In this document: piece after piece, positions 33,881 to 43,370 of the stretch
Layout: each line of letters starts with the position of its first letter
Numbering within the stretch: the first letter of the stretch is position 1
Source: Acidobacteriota bacterium
Lineage (GTDB): Bacteria > Acidobacteriota > Terriglobia > Bryobacterales > Bryobacteraceae
Reading direction: 5' to 3'
DNA: 64,000 nucleotides
Assembly: GCA_017307505.1 (NCBI GenBank)
Contig: JAFKEE010000035.1
Coordinates: 1-64,000 of the forward strand
Translations under genes and position numbers: made by a program
Notes under the pieces: model-generated
Databases searched by the model: none
What the model was told of the DNA's origin: nothing
Seen by the model: the letters and a program-made list of their open reading frames with translations, nothing else

Positions 33881-34443
33881 CCAGGAGGCTCGCAGAACTC
33901 AACCGGTTAGAGACGCGGCTCTGCGCGATGGGACTGCGGACGATGGCGCCGGCCCGCCTTCTGCCGCACAGCAGTGGTCCACTCCAGCACCATCTCCGTC
34001 ATCAGATGCAATATAGAGAGAGCTGGCACAACGCTCTTTCCGCTTCGATCTGAATTACTGATCGGGTGTGATAACGTTGCATGTAATTGGGTTGCAGACA
34101 CGCAGAGCCGACAGACCTTAAACGGTAATGGCGTTCCTGGCGCAACCGGAGAAACGGATGGGCAAGAGGTGCAATCGGTATTGTCGGAGGCCGTGAGGTT
34201 TTAGGCCGATTAGAGCGGGCCCGTCAACGCCCGCCAACTCCAAATCGTGACTGAGCGGAGCGAGGTTCCCAGCAAGAGCTCTATTCGGGAACCCGGAGCA
34301 GATCTCGTGGCAATCGAAGGTCCGGACACGATCAGCATCGGGGCGCGCGGTCCGTGGCTTATTCGCGCTCTGGCCGCGGCCTGATAGACCGGGAATCCGG
34401 GATGTTTTTCCGATAGCTGGACAGACGGATCGGAGAAAAGGTA
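33881..34443. other. 560-base stretch without recognisable gene
   Basis: No open frame with a credible start or motif. The right end holds the ribosome binding site region (GGAG and AAGG) of the gene at 34444. Confidence 0.45.
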
Positions 34444-35511
34444 ATGGCTTACACAAGATGTGTCAGTTGCGCCGGCAGGATGCTGAACCGGCGGCGGATA
34501 TTGGGCCTCATCCCGGCGGTGCTGTGCCTGGCATGCCGGCGAGAGCAAAGCAGCAACGCACCCAAGATCACATTCACCCGCATCCCGCAGGCGGATCCGG
34601 CGGGTTCCGCGCGTAACGATATTATCGAGGGCCTCGTCGCGGGCGGATCGCCAGGACAGAAGATCGTGCTCTATGCGAAGAGCGGGAAATGGTGGGTCCA
34701 GCCGCTCGTCGATCAACCCCTGACCGTCGTCCGCCCGAACTCCAAATGGACCAACGCGACTCACCTCGGGACTGAATATGCGGCATTGCTGGTGAAAGAC
34801 GGCTACCGGCCGGAAAAAGTACTGGATGCACTGCCGCAGACGGGCGGCGACATTCTGGCGACCGCAGTGGCGCCGGGCGCCGCACGGCCCCCATCTCCTG
34901 TCCTCGATTTCAGCGGCTACCAGTGGCGACTGCGCGACGCACCGAGTTCCCGGGGCGGCAGGAATGAGTACTCCTCGTCCAACATCTCAGTCGACGAAAA
35001 GGGCGCCATGCACCTGCGCATTTCCAAGACAGAAAAGGACTGGAGTTGCGCGGAGACCAGCCTGACTCGGAACCTCGGGTACGGCACGTATGAGTTCGTC
35101 GTCCGAGGGTTGGAGACGCTTGAACCGGCGGCGGTCTTCAGCATGTTCACTTACGACTATGCCAGCGGCTCGCTGCGGAATCGTGAGATGGACATCGAGA
35201 TCGGCCGCTGGGGGGATCCCGTCAACAAGAACGCCCAGTATGCCTTGCAGCCCTTTGACGTTGCCACCAATGTGTACCGCTTCAATGTTCCCCCGGGCAC
35301 ACTCACCTTCTCTTTCCGCTGGGAGCAGGGCCGCATCCACTTTCGCACCCTGCGCGGGTCCAACCTTGTTTCGGAGCACACCTTCACGGCCGGTGTGCCG
35401 CCGCCTGGAATTGAGTCTGTCCGTGTCGCTTTCTATGTCTACCGTGCAGCCGTTGTCAAACTGCAGCATCCGATGGAGGTTGTGATTGAGCGGTTCACGT
35501 ACTATCCGTGA
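34444..35511 (+). CDS. exported protein with GH16-like beta-jelly roll
   Basis: 355 residues with a hydrophobic N-terminus (about 18-30) ending in CLAC, possibly a lipoprotein signal though the -3 position is not canonical. Residues about 150-355 form a beta-jelly roll with SLRNREMDIEIGRWGDP; EMDIE resembles the E-x-D-x-E catalytic motif of family GH16 glucanases, followed by the usual Trp-rich and FYVYRA strands. It may hydrolyse or bind a polysaccharide. The next gene, a propeller-type sensor kinase, starts 26 bases inside its 3' end, which suggests that the sensor responds to the ligand or product handled here. Confidence 0.72.
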   Translation: MAYTRCVSCAGRMLNRRRILGLIPAVLCLACRREQSSNAPKITFTRIPQADPAGSARNDIIEGLVAGGSPGQKIVLYAKSGKWWVQPLVDQPLTVVRPNSKWTNATHLGTEYAALLVKDGYRPEKVLDALPQTGGDILATAVAPGAARPPSPVLDFSGYQWRLRDAPSSRGGRNEYSSSNISVDEKGAMHLRISKTEKDWSCAETSLTRNLGYGTYEFVVRGLETLEPAAVFSMFTYDYASGSLRNREMDIEIGRWGDPVNKNAQYALQPFDVATNVYRFNVPPGTLTFSFRWEQGRIHFRTLRGSNLVSEHTFTAGVPPPGIESVRVAFYVYRAAVVKLQHPMEVVIERFTYYP

Positions 35512-38506
35512 GATCCGCCTGGCGCTGGTGCTGTGTGCCTTCGCCATGACAGACCCGCACCGACTCTTCGCGCTGGACCCCAACCGCACCGTCGGACAGC
35601 ACATCATCACCCGATGGGGCAGCGATACATTCCCGGGCGGCGCGATCAATGCCATCGCGCAGACACCGGACGGATTCCTGTGGATCGGCGCCGAGAACGG
35701 CCTGGTGCGATTCGACGGTGTGAATTTCCGCCTCATCGACCACAAAAGCACGCCCTCGTTGCCGCCCAGCCCGGTGCTGGGCCTGATGGTAGATCCGCAA
35801 GGGTGGCTCTGGGTGCGCATGCAAAGCCCGTTCCTGATGCGGTATCGGGGTGGAAAGTTCGAACAGATGTATCCGGAGACTGTCCCGCCGGAGTTCACCT
35901 TTGCCCGCGAGGAGGGTGCGGCCGCCCTGGCCCGGGGCATTCGTGGGGACGCTTTGATTGCCACGCCTGGCGGAGCCTTGCGCAATGGGAATGGAGCGTT
36001 CCGACCAATAGTCTCTGCCGGCGTGGCCAATGGCAACCCAATGTCGATCGCGGAAACGGCGGATGGGGCGGTGTGGGTGGGGATGAGGGATACCGGGCTG
36101 TTTTGTGTCAGAGACGGCCGCGCGTCGCACATCGGTTTGCCTGACCAGAAGGTGAACGTGCTCCTGCCGGGCATTGGACCGGAACTATGGGTAGGAACAG
36201 ATTCCGGCCTGCTGCATTGGAATGGACGCACGATATCCCGTGACCGGATCCCCGAGGCGTTCTCACGCAGCCGGATTCTAGCCTTGGCGCGCGATCGTGA
36301 CTCCAACCTCTGGATCTCGACGCCATCCGGAGTCGCCCGAATGGATCCGAACCGCTTCACCGTTGAGGGCACAGGAGCAAAGCTGCCCGGTGCAGCGCAC
36401 GCTATTTTTGAAGATCGCGAGGGCAACCTCTGGTTCGGGGGCACCGAGGGCCTGGTGCAACTTCGGGACGCTCCCTTCCTGAGCTATAAGGACCTGGCCA
36501 GTGAAGGAGGGTCGTTGTACAGCAGCCCCACAGGGCGCACCTGGATTGCGCCGTCCTCCGGTGGCCTGCTCTGGATTCGAGGCGGGGCGCATGGCCAGAT
36601 TGCCATACCTGGCATGGCCGGCGATGTGGTCTATTCCGTCGATGGCGGTCCGGACGAGCTCTGGATCGGTCGCAAGGCGGGTGGAGTGACGCGAATCCAG
36701 GAGGCCGCAGGCGCTCTTCAAACTCGAACATACACGGCGCGGGACGGCCTGGCGCCGGGTGTAGTTTACGCCGTGCATCGGGGCCGCGACGGGAGTGTCT
36801 GGGCCGGGATGCTGAGTGGTGCCGTGAGCCGCATCGGGGATGGCCGCGTGACGACCTTCACCTCCGCCGATGGGTTGAGTTCCGATAGTGTAACGACGAT
36901 CCAGGAGACGTCCGACGGAACAATCTGGGTTGGAACCACCGGAGGGCTGGAGGCATATCGCGGTGGAAAGTGGCGCAGGTACGGTGGCGAGGATGGCTTG
37001 CCGCCGGGACGCGTGAATAGTCTCGCTCCCGACAGGGAGGGAAGACTGTGGATCGGCTCCGCGTCAGGGCTGTTTTGCTGGTCAGGGTCGCGCATGGTCA
37101 GCATTCGAAACGCCGCCGAATCACTCCAGGGCGAGATCTATGGCCTGGTGGCGGACCATGCGGGAAGCCTGTGGGCCACGATGGACCACAACGTGGTAAG
37201 CATCCCCGTGGCGTCTCTGCTCAGAGACTCGAAGGAACCTGTGGCGGTGCGCCAGTTCGGGATCGCGGATGGATTGCCTTCAACGCGGGGCATCCGGCGC
37301 GATCATTCCGTCACAAAGGACTCTTCGGGCAGGATCTGGTTCTCACTGGAGGGCGGAGTATGCGTAGTGAATCCATCGTTGCCCTCGGCGCTGGCTCCGG
37401 CCCTGGTCAATGTGGAATCCGTCATGGTTGATGGGCGCCCATTGGATGCGGGCCCAGTCGCCCGTTACCGTTCCAGCAGCCGGCGTGTGGTCTTCAACTT
37501 CATCGGCCTCAGCCTTGCTATCCCGGGACGCGTCCGGTATCGCTATCGCCTGGATGGCTACGATAGCGATTGGAGTCAGCCCAGCGAGATTCGTGAGGCA
37601 GCCTACACCAGTCTCAAGCCCGCCCGCTATACCTTCCGGGTGCTGGCCAGCAATAGCGAGGGGCTGTGGAACGGAACGCCCGCAAGTGTGCCGCTGGAGG
37701 TGGAACCGCAACTGAGGGAGACCTGGTGGTTCCAGACGGCCGCTTTGTGCCTTGCGGCCGGTTTAGTCCTCTCAGCCATCCGTTATCGCCTGAATCGCGC
37801 CCACGCCGCCATGAACCTGCGGTTCGAGGAACGCCTGGCGGAACGCAACCGGATAGCACGCGAATTGCACGATACGTTGCTGCAAAGCTTCCAAGGCTTA
37901 ATGCTGCGCCTGCAGGTGGTCGACAATCTGCTGCCACCTGGAAAGGCCAAAGAGCAGCTCGAAATAGGACTGGAGCGCGCGGATCAGGCGATACTGGAGG
38001 GGCGCAATGCCGTACACGAACTGCGCTCATCCTCCAGCGTTCCGAATGACCTGGCCCAGGCAGTGAAGGCGTTGGGTGACGAACTGGCCACACAGGATTC
38101 CCCGGATTTCCACATCCTGGTGGAGGGCACAGCGCGGGAGTTGCACCCGATCATTCGAGACGAGTTCTTCGGCATCACTCGGGAGGCGCTGCGCAATGCG
38201 TTCAGGCATGCCTCGGCGCGGCGTATCGAGACGGAGATCGTTTATGGGAAGCGGATGCTCCGGTTGCGCATCAGAGACGACGGGCGCGGCATTCCGCTGG
38301 AAATACTGGAAGCGGGCCGTTCCGGGCATTATGGGCTTTTCGGCATGAGGGAACGCGCCGGAAAAATAGGCGCCAAGCTGGAGATCTGGAGTGCAACCGG
38401 GGCCGGCACCGAAATTGAGTTAAGCCTGGCCGGCTCGATTGCGTATCGTTCAACGACCGGCCGGTCATTTTTTCTCTTTCCCAGAAGAAAGCAGGTAGAC
38501 AAGTGA
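35486..38506 (+). CDS. beta-propeller sensor histidine kinase (Reg_prop/Y_Y_Y/HisKA_3)
   Basis: 1006 residues starting at TTG 35486, with GGAGG 6 bases upstream, inside the preceding gene. A signal peptide (about 10-30) is followed by many two-component regulator propeller repeats (GFLWIGAENGLVRFDG; GTIWVGTTGGLEAYRGG) to about residue 650, a Y_Y_Y domain (about 680-745, YRYRLDGYDSDW), one membrane helix (about 752-772), HisKA_3 with phospho-acceptor His795 in ARELHDTLLQ, and a HATPase (EALRNAFRHA; DDGRGIP; GLFGMRERA). It senses a periplasmic ligand, probably a polysaccharide product, and passes phosphate to the response regulator encoded next with a 4-base overlap. Confidence 0.92.
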   Translation: MSGSRTIREIRLALVLCAFAMTDPHRLFALDPNRTVGQHIITRWGSDTFPGGAINAIAQTPDGFLWIGAENGLVRFDGVNFRLIDHKSTPSLPPSPVLGLMVDPQGWLWVRMQSPFLMRYRGGKFEQMYPETVPPEFTFAREEGAAALARGIRGDALIATPGGALRNGNGAFRPIVSAGVANGNPMSIAETADGAVWVGMRDTGLFCVRDGRASHIGLPDQKVNVLLPGIGPELWVGTDSGLLHWNGRTISRDRIPEAFSRSRILALARDRDSNLWISTPSGVARMDPNRFTVEGTGAKLPGAAHAIFEDREGNLWFGGTEGLVQLRDAPFLSYKDLASEGGSLYSSPTGRTWIAPSSGGLLWIRGGAHGQIAIPGMAGDVVYSVDGGPDELWIGRKAGGVTRIQEAAGALQTRTYTARDGLAPGVVYAVHRGRDGSVWAGMLSGAVSRIGDGRVTTFTSADGLSSDSVTTIQETSDGTIWVGTTGGLEAYRGGKWRRYGGEDGLPPGRVNSLAPDREGRLWIGSASGLFCWSGSRMVSIRNAAESLQGEIYGLVADHAGSLWATMDHNVVSIPVASLLRDSKEPVAVRQFGIADGLPSTRGIRRDHSVTKDSSGRIWFSLEGGVCVVNPSLPSALAPALVNVESVMVDGRPLDAGPVARYRSSSRRVVFNFIGLSLAIPGRVRYRYRLDGYDSDWSQPSEIREAAYTSLKPARYTFRVLASNSEGLWNGTPASVPLEVEPQLRETWWFQTAALCLAAGLVLSAIRYRLNRAHAAMNLRFEERLAERNRIARELHDTLLQSFQGLMLRLQVVDNLLPPGKAKEQLEIGLERADQAILEGRNAVHELRSSSSVPNDLAQAVKALGDELATQDSPDFHILVEGTARELHPIIRDEFFGITREALRNAFRHASARRIETEIVYGKRMLRLRIRDDGRGIPLEILEAGRSGHYGLFGMRERAGKIGAKLEIWSATGAGTEIELSLAGSIAYRSTTGRSFFLFPRRKQVDK

Positions 38507-39117
38507 TTCGAGTGATTTCAGTGGATGACCACCCTCTGCTGCGCGAAGGCCTTGCCGCGCTCATCAACAGCCAGACGGATATGCAACTCGTCGGCGAGGC
38601 GTCGGACGGGCACGAGGCTTTGGAAGTATTTCGAACCCATCTCCCCGACATCACCCTGATGGACCTCCAAATGCCGGAAACGAGCGGCATTGATGCGATG
38701 AACTCCATTCGGGCCGAGTTCCCGGACGCACGCATTATTGTCCTGACAACATACGCCGGTGACGTCCAGGTTTCCCGTGCCCTGAAGGCTGGCGCAAAGG
38801 GGTACCTGCTGAAGGGGTCGCTGCGGAAAGAACTTTTGGAAACGATCCGCGCGGTGCATGCCGGCCACAAGCGTGTGTCCTCGGAACTCGCCGTTGCACT
38901 GGCAGAGCACGCGACCGATGAGACCTTAAGTCCAAGAGAGGTGGAAGTGTTGCGCCTGGTTGCAGGCGGAAATGCCAACAAGGAAATTGCGGGTCAACTC
39001 TTTCTCACGGAAGAGACCGTGAAAAGCCACGTGCGGAATATTCTAGCCAAGTTAGGAGCGAATGACCGGACTCATGCCGTGGCGATTGGAGTCAAACGCG
39101 GGATCATCGATCTGTGA
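38503..39117 (+). CDS. NarL/FixJ-type response regulator
   Basis: 204 residues, GTG start overlapping the kinase stop (GTGA). Receiver domain with acidic pair in SVDDHPLLREG, phospho-acceptor Asp54 in TLMDLQMPETSG and conserved Lys in KGYLLKGS. The C-terminal LuxR helix-turn-helix reads LSPREVEVLRLVAGG, KEIAGQLFLTEETVKSHVRN. It is the cognate partner of the upstream sensor kinase. Confidence 0.94.
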   Translation: MIRVISVDDHPLLREGLAALINSQTDMQLVGEASDGHEALEVFRTHLPDITLMDLQMPETSGIDAMNSIRAEFPDARIIVLTTYAGDVQVSRALKAGAKGYLLKGSLRKELLETIRAVHAGHKRVSSELAVALAEHATDETLSPREVEVLRLVAGGNANKEIAGQLFLTEETVKSHVRNILAKLGANDRTHAVAIGVKRGIIDL

Positions 39118-39148
39118 ACGAACCGCATCCCTCGAAAGGGGGAAACGA

Positions 39149-39619
39149 ATGACCCCGTTCGAGGGTGTCGAGGCGAGCCGGGAACTTCCTAAGCTTGAGT
39201 TGGGAAGTACTCTGCAACGCCTATTCTCAACTTTTCCCAATAGCTGGCCCGGCCTTGGTCTTCTCCTGCTGCGGTTGGGTCTGTCCCTCGCAGTAATCCG
39301 GCTCAGCATCGCCGGTCACGCCGATTCACCTGATGCGAACCCGGCCCCACAAGACTGGATCGCCGCCGCCGCAGGCACCTTTCTCCTTGTTGGCTTGTGG
39401 ACCCCGGTAATGGGGGCGCTGGTTGCCGTTGTCGAGGCGTTCAGTATATTCCTGAACCCTTCGCCGGCGCACGAGGATATTTCGTTTCGCATCCTCCTGG
39501 GGATCCTAGCCGTCAGCCTCGCATTGCTGGGCCCGGGTGCCTGGTCGATCGACGCGCGGCTTTTCGGACGGAAGCGTTTTGAGATCGGCCGATCGCAACC
39601 CAGAAAGCCGCTTCGCTGA
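39149..39619 (+). CDS. DoxX-like membrane protein
   Basis: 156 residues from ATG 39149, with AGGGGGA 6 bases upstream; the longer frame reaching back into the response regulator gene is not used. Four hydrophobic helices follow the DoxX pattern (GLGLLLLRLGLSLAVI; AAAAGTFLLVGLWTPVMG; ALVAVVEAFSIF; LLGILAVSLALLGPGAWSID). DoxX-family proteins are small inner-membrane proteins tied to redox and quinone processes; the precise role is unclear. It lies 31 bases after the response regulator gene and is probably co-transcribed. Confidence 0.72.
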   Translation: MTPFEGVEASRELPKLELGSTLQRLFSTFPNSWPGLGLLLLRLGLSLAVIRLSIAGHADSPDANPAPQDWIAAAAGTFLLVGLWTPVMGALVAVVEAFSIFLNPSPAHEDISFRILLGILAVSLALLGPGAWSIDARLFGRKRFEIGRSQPRKPLR

Positions 39620-39829
39620 TACCGGCACCAGGGCCATCACCCACGGTTGACGGCCGTGTGCGCCATTCGCCCCCACGTGGCTGCAGCGAAGCATACCGTC
39701 GAGAGGCGAGGCCGGATGGAACGGGTGCTGCTTGCGGCCGGAGGGGCTAATGGAATGTGGGACGCACGAGAACGATCCGGTAGACAAGGCCTGACGGCAT
39801 CCCGCCGGTGCCGGTTCCGCGGCGCCGCC
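39620..39829. other. no recognisable gene
   Basis: Intergenic; no motif-bearing frame or clear regulatory element. It is the 3' flank of the DoxX-like gene and of the possible small gene at 39830. Confidence 0.4.
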
Positions 39830-40036
39830 TCATACCCCCATTTTGATGGATTCCCTGGCGGCTAAATGAGGAGTCCGCACATTCTCTTCGAAGATCACAA
39901 ATAGAACCGCATAGATCGAACCTCCAATTGCATTATCATTACCGTTGACACAGAAATAGTATTGGCTTAGTATTGTCGCCGAATCAGGCAAGACTGATAC
40001 GTTCATCCGCAAAAAATTGCTTGATTGTATAGTCAC
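39830..40036 (-). CDS. possible small protein in an AT-rich island
   Basis: A GTG at 40036 with AAGGAG 6 bases upstream opens a 68-residue frame: start TIQSSNFLRMNVSVLPDSAT, middle YYFCVNGNDNAIGGSIYAVL and a C-terminal ESIKMGV. The stretch is clearly AT-richer than its neighbours and lies alone between two plus-strand genes. I do not recognise it. The good ribosome site and balanced amino-acid make-up argue for a real, perhaps transferred, gene; its shortness argues caution. A second start at ATG 40006 is possible. Confidence 0.4.
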   Translation of the reverse strand: MTIQSSNFLRMNVSVLPDSATILSQYYFCVNGNDNAIGGSIYAVLFVIFEENVRTPHLAARESIKMGV

Positions 40037-40226
40037 CTTTCGCTCCTTCCGCTTAGCCGGCCTTTCTAGGAGCCGTCTTTGCCCCAACTGCCTCAGAGTG
40101 AGGCCCGAGGCGAGTGCCGGGTGCCCGCCGCCATTCTTTTACAGCCAATGAGTGTGGCTCTGCGGCACCCCCGTCACACACATCGCCCACCGCATGCCGG
40201 GGCAGAAGAATCTCGAGAACAACATT

Positions 40227-41594
40227 ATGAGGAAAGCGTTGAATCTTCGGGCTTTGGCGCTGCTCAGTCTCCTTGCGGCACCAGTTAGTCTCTTTTCAAA
40301 AACCGTTCCGAACCCGGACGCGAAAGGTCCATTTGAAGTTGGATTCACTACATTCACTGCCTTGGATCCGAGCCGCGCCACAGCCGCATTTCCGCAGGGC
40401 CGGCCGATTCCGGTGTACGTCTGGTACCCGGTCGACCCGACGGCAATCAATGCCCAAACGTCGAGGGCCCTCTATCCACTGGATCCCTATTTTGGTGGAT
40501 TGCCCGTGATCAACTCGCTTGAATTCGAGGCGCACGGCCTCGACAAGGCGTATCAGGCGCCGAGTCCTTCCGTCTCAAAGCCCTTCCCTCTCATCGTGTT
40601 TTCTCCAGGATGGGGCACGGGCGCATACGACCATGTGTTCCTGGGAACGCGCCTGGCGAGTCATGGCTTTGTCGTAGCAGCCTTGTTTCACTATGGTTCG
40701 GGTATTGTCCCAGGCGAGCCATTCGAGCACATCGCCTGGGCCCTGTTCCACCGGCCGAGGGACGTCTCGTCCGCGATTGACCGGGTGCTTGCCCGGAACA
40801 GCGCGCCATCCGATCCGCTCTTCGGCCTGGTTCAGCCGGAAAAAATCGTAGCGTCGGGTTGGTCGCTGGGCGGATATGCCGCCCTCACACTCGCCGGCGG
40901 AGACGATAGTGCCGGCGATGTATGCGCCGATTTCCGGGGCTGGCCGACGCCACCGGAAACACTGGTTCCCTCATTGCCGGACGGGCGCGTCAAAGCCATA
41001 GTCACCCTGGACGGATCGAATCAATGCCTGAAGTTCACCGAGCTTGCCCGCATTCACATGCCAGCCCTGGGCCTGGGCGAGGAGTGGACGAAACTGGCCA
41101 CCGGTATGCCTGGAATGGAAACCTGGCAGGCGCGACAGCATGCGGCGATGTCGGGGCACCCGTCCTATCGAATTGACGTGACCGGAGCGGAGCACCAGTC
41201 CTTCTCGAACACTTGCGCATCGAATGCGATCTGGGCAGCGCATGGACTGGACCCGTGGGCGACAGAAGCCCGAAGCTATGCGCTCGCTGCAACGTGCGAC
41301 GCCAGAGTGATCCAACCCAGTGAGGCGTTCCGGCTGGTAACCAAGTATATGATCGCGTTTCTAACGAAGACGGTGATTGGGTCGCCCGGATACCAGCCGA
41401 TCCTCACGCCTGGATATGCCATCACGTCAGAGCCGCTGATCGAATTCTTCGAGACGGAGAAAAGGAGTCCGAATGCCATCAACGAAGACTGGCCGGACTA
41501 CTTCACCTACTTCCTGCACCAGCCAGGGACGGCTGACGCTCGCGGCCCTAAAGATCTGCAACTGAAACCTGCCGTCAAACCGCCGGGGCGATAA
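40227..41594 (+). CDS. secreted alpha/beta hydrolase (dienelactone hydrolase/PAF-acetylhydrolase type)
   Basis: 455 residues from ATG 40227, giving a signal peptide (residues 1-24, LRALALLSLLAAPVSLFS). The alpha/beta-hydrolase core has the oxyanion segment PLIVFSPGWGTGAYDH, nucleophile Ser in ASGWSLGGYAA, an acid candidate in TLDGSNQ and the late His in GAEHQSFSN. Similar proteins act as esterases or lipases on small esters or phospholipids; the substrate is unknown. The ribosome site is weak. A hairpin at 41674 separates it from the convergent gnd gene. Confidence 0.8.
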   Translation: MRKALNLRALALLSLLAAPVSLFSKTVPNPDAKGPFEVGFTTFTALDPSRATAAFPQGRPIPVYVWYPVDPTAINAQTSRALYPLDPYFGGLPVINSLEFEAHGLDKAYQAPSPSVSKPFPLIVFSPGWGTGAYDHVFLGTRLASHGFVVAALFHYGSGIVPGEPFEHIAWALFHRPRDVSSAIDRVLARNSAPSDPLFGLVQPEKIVASGWSLGGYAALTLAGGDDSAGDVCADFRGWPTPPETLVPSLPDGRVKAIVTLDGSNQCLKFTELARIHMPALGLGEEWTKLATGMPGMETWQARQHAAMSGHPSYRIDVTGAEHQSFSNTCASNAIWAAHGLDPWATEARSYALAATCDARVIQPSEAFRLVTKYMIAFLTKTVIGSPGYQPILTPGYAITSEPLIEFFETEKRSPNAINEDWPDYFTYFLHQPGTADARGPKDLQLKPAVKPPGR

Positions 41595-41673
41595 GCGTTC
41601 GTGCAGAACTGCCCGCAACGCCAGTGAAACCGCGGCGATGCCCCGGTGCTTGAGCAGGCCGGGGTGGGGCCAA

Positions 41674-41700
41674 GGGGCGAATTACCGAAAGATTCGCCCC
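41674..41700. terminator. bidirectional hairpin between convergent genes
   Basis: GGGGCGAAT (41674-41682) and ATTCGCCCC (41692-41700) form a perfect 9-bp stem with a 9-base loop. It lies between the hydrolase stop (41594) and the gnd stop (41723) and probably serves both, although neither side has a long T-run. Confidence 0.6.
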
Positions 41701-41722
41701 AAACCCGGAGAACTTCGCGCGG

Positions 41723-43156
41723 TTAGCGGCCCGCGTCCCTCTGCCAGTCGCGATGGAAGACCCCCGGGCGGTCGACGCGCTGGAAGGTGTGGGCGCCAAA
41801 GAGATCACGCAGCAAGGCGATGACACTGGCCGAAATGAGGCCCGGGCTGCGCATGCTGTCGAAGTTCGAGAGCGCGCTGTTCATCGCCGGCACCGGCAGG
41901 CCCGCCATGACACAGGAGGCGACGACTTCGCGCAACGCCGGCACACCCCGGCCAATACATTCGACGAACGCCGGCGCCAGCAGCAGGGTATCCAGCTTGG
42001 GGTCAGCGGTAAATGCCGCGGCGATCTCATTCAGGATCTGCGCACGGATGATGCAGCCGCCGCCCCAAATGGACGCGATCTGCGGAAGGTTGAGACCCCA
42101 GCCGTATTGGATCGACGCCTCTTCCAGCGTGGTGAAACCCTGCGCATACGCCAAAGCGAACGCGGCCTCCAGCGCCAGCCCAAGTTTCTCTTTCCACTCT
42201 TCCGGCGCGCCGCTGAGCACCGGCTCCGGCACCTTGTAGGCATCGCGGATCGCCAGTCGCCGCGGGCGATTGGTCGACATCAGCCGGGCGGCTACGCCCG
42301 CTGCAAGAATGTTCACGGCCTGCCCCAGGTCCAGGGCGCTGACCACGGTCCCCGCACCGGTGCCTTTCGCCCCGGCCACGTCGAGTACATGATCGAGCAA
42401 CGGCGAGCCGTCCTCATCACGGGCCCGCAGCACCTGGGCCGTGATCTCGAGCAGGAACGCCTTCATGCGGCGGTTCCAGCCGTCCATCGTATCGGCCATC
42501 TCAGCATTGGAGAGCCCCAGGGCCCGCAGTACCCAGCAGACCTCACCGATCACCTGCATGACGCCGTACTCGATGCCGTTGTGATGGGTCTTCACGAAGT
42601 GGCCGGCGCCATCCGGACCAATCCATTCGCAGCAGGGCTGGCCCTGCGGATTGCGAGCGGCGATGGACTGCAGCAGTTCCTTGACCAGAGGCCATGCCTC
42701 GCGGTTGCCGCCCGGCATCAGTGACGGGCCGCGCCGCGCGCCCTCCTCCCCGCCGGAAACGCCGGTGCCGATATACATCACGCCCTTCTCGTTGACGGCC
42801 CTCAAGCGGCGGGCGGTATCGCGGAAGTCGGAGTTGCCGCCCTCGATGATGATGTCGCCGGGATCCATCAAGGGCAGCAGGCGGGCGATCACCTGATCGA
42901 CCGGCGATCCGGACTTCACCATGATCATCACCGTCCGAGGCTGCTTCAAGCCGGCGATGAAGTCGTGCTCATTGAAGAATGGAGTCACGAGGCCCGGGAG
43001 TTCAGGCACCTTCATCAATTGCCAGGTAAGATCGGCCGTAATGTTGTAAGCCGCCGTAGCGTAGCCGTGATCGGCGAGGTTCAACACCAGGCTGCGTCCC
43101 ATCGGCCCCAGCCCGTACATCCCGATCTGGCAAGCGGCCTTCGTTCGATTAGTCAT
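41723..43156 (-). CDS. gnd: 6-phosphogluconate dehydrogenase, decarboxylating
   Basis: 477 residues, the usual full length, from ATG 43156 (a GTG precedes it directly). It has the NADP-binding start IGMYGLGPMGRSLVLNLADH, the substrate motif SGGEEGARRGPSLMPGG and the active-site signature GHFVKTHHNGIEYGVMQ with catalytic Lys and His-Asn. It oxidises 6-phosphogluconate to ribulose 5-phosphate and CO2 in the pentose phosphate pathway, making NADPH. It stands alone here, with no zwf or pgl beside it. Confidence 0.95.
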   Translation of the reverse strand: MTNRTKAACQIGMYGLGPMGRSLVLNLADHGYATAAYNITADLTWQLMKVPELPGLVTPFFNEHDFIAGLKQPRTVMIMVKSGSPVDQVIARLLPLMDPGDIIIEGGNSDFRDTARRLRAVNEKGVMYIGTGVSGGEEGARRGPSLMPGGNREAWPLVKELLQSIAARNPQGQPCCEWIGPDGAGHFVKTHHNGIEYGVMQVIGEVCWVLRALGLSNAEMADTMDGWNRRMKAFLLEITAQVLRARDEDGSPLLDHVLDVAGAKGTGAGTVVSALDLGQAVNILAAGVAARLMSTNRPRRLAIRDAYKVPEPVLSGAPEEWKEKLGLALEAAFALAYAQGFTTLEEASIQYGWGLNLPQIASIWGGGCIIRAQILNEIAAAFTADPKLDTLLLAPAFVECIGRGVPALREVVASCVMAGLPVPAMNSALSNFDSMRSPGLISASVIALLRDLFGAHTFQRVDRPGVFHRDWQRDAGR

Positions 43157-43370
43157 CACCCTTCCCTTCCCTCCAACTTCCGGCGTTCGCCGGTATCTCC
43201 GATTGTAGATCTCATTTTCCTTGACTGAGATTTCGGTGGGTATACCCGCCAGACAGGAAAGCCAAAAGACATGAAGGAAATTGACATCTCCGGTCCTGAT
43301 TTGGGGCTACCCTGAGCTAGACGTAGTCTGGCGGACAGGCAAGACAAAAGCTTTCCTGGAGGCTCATCCC

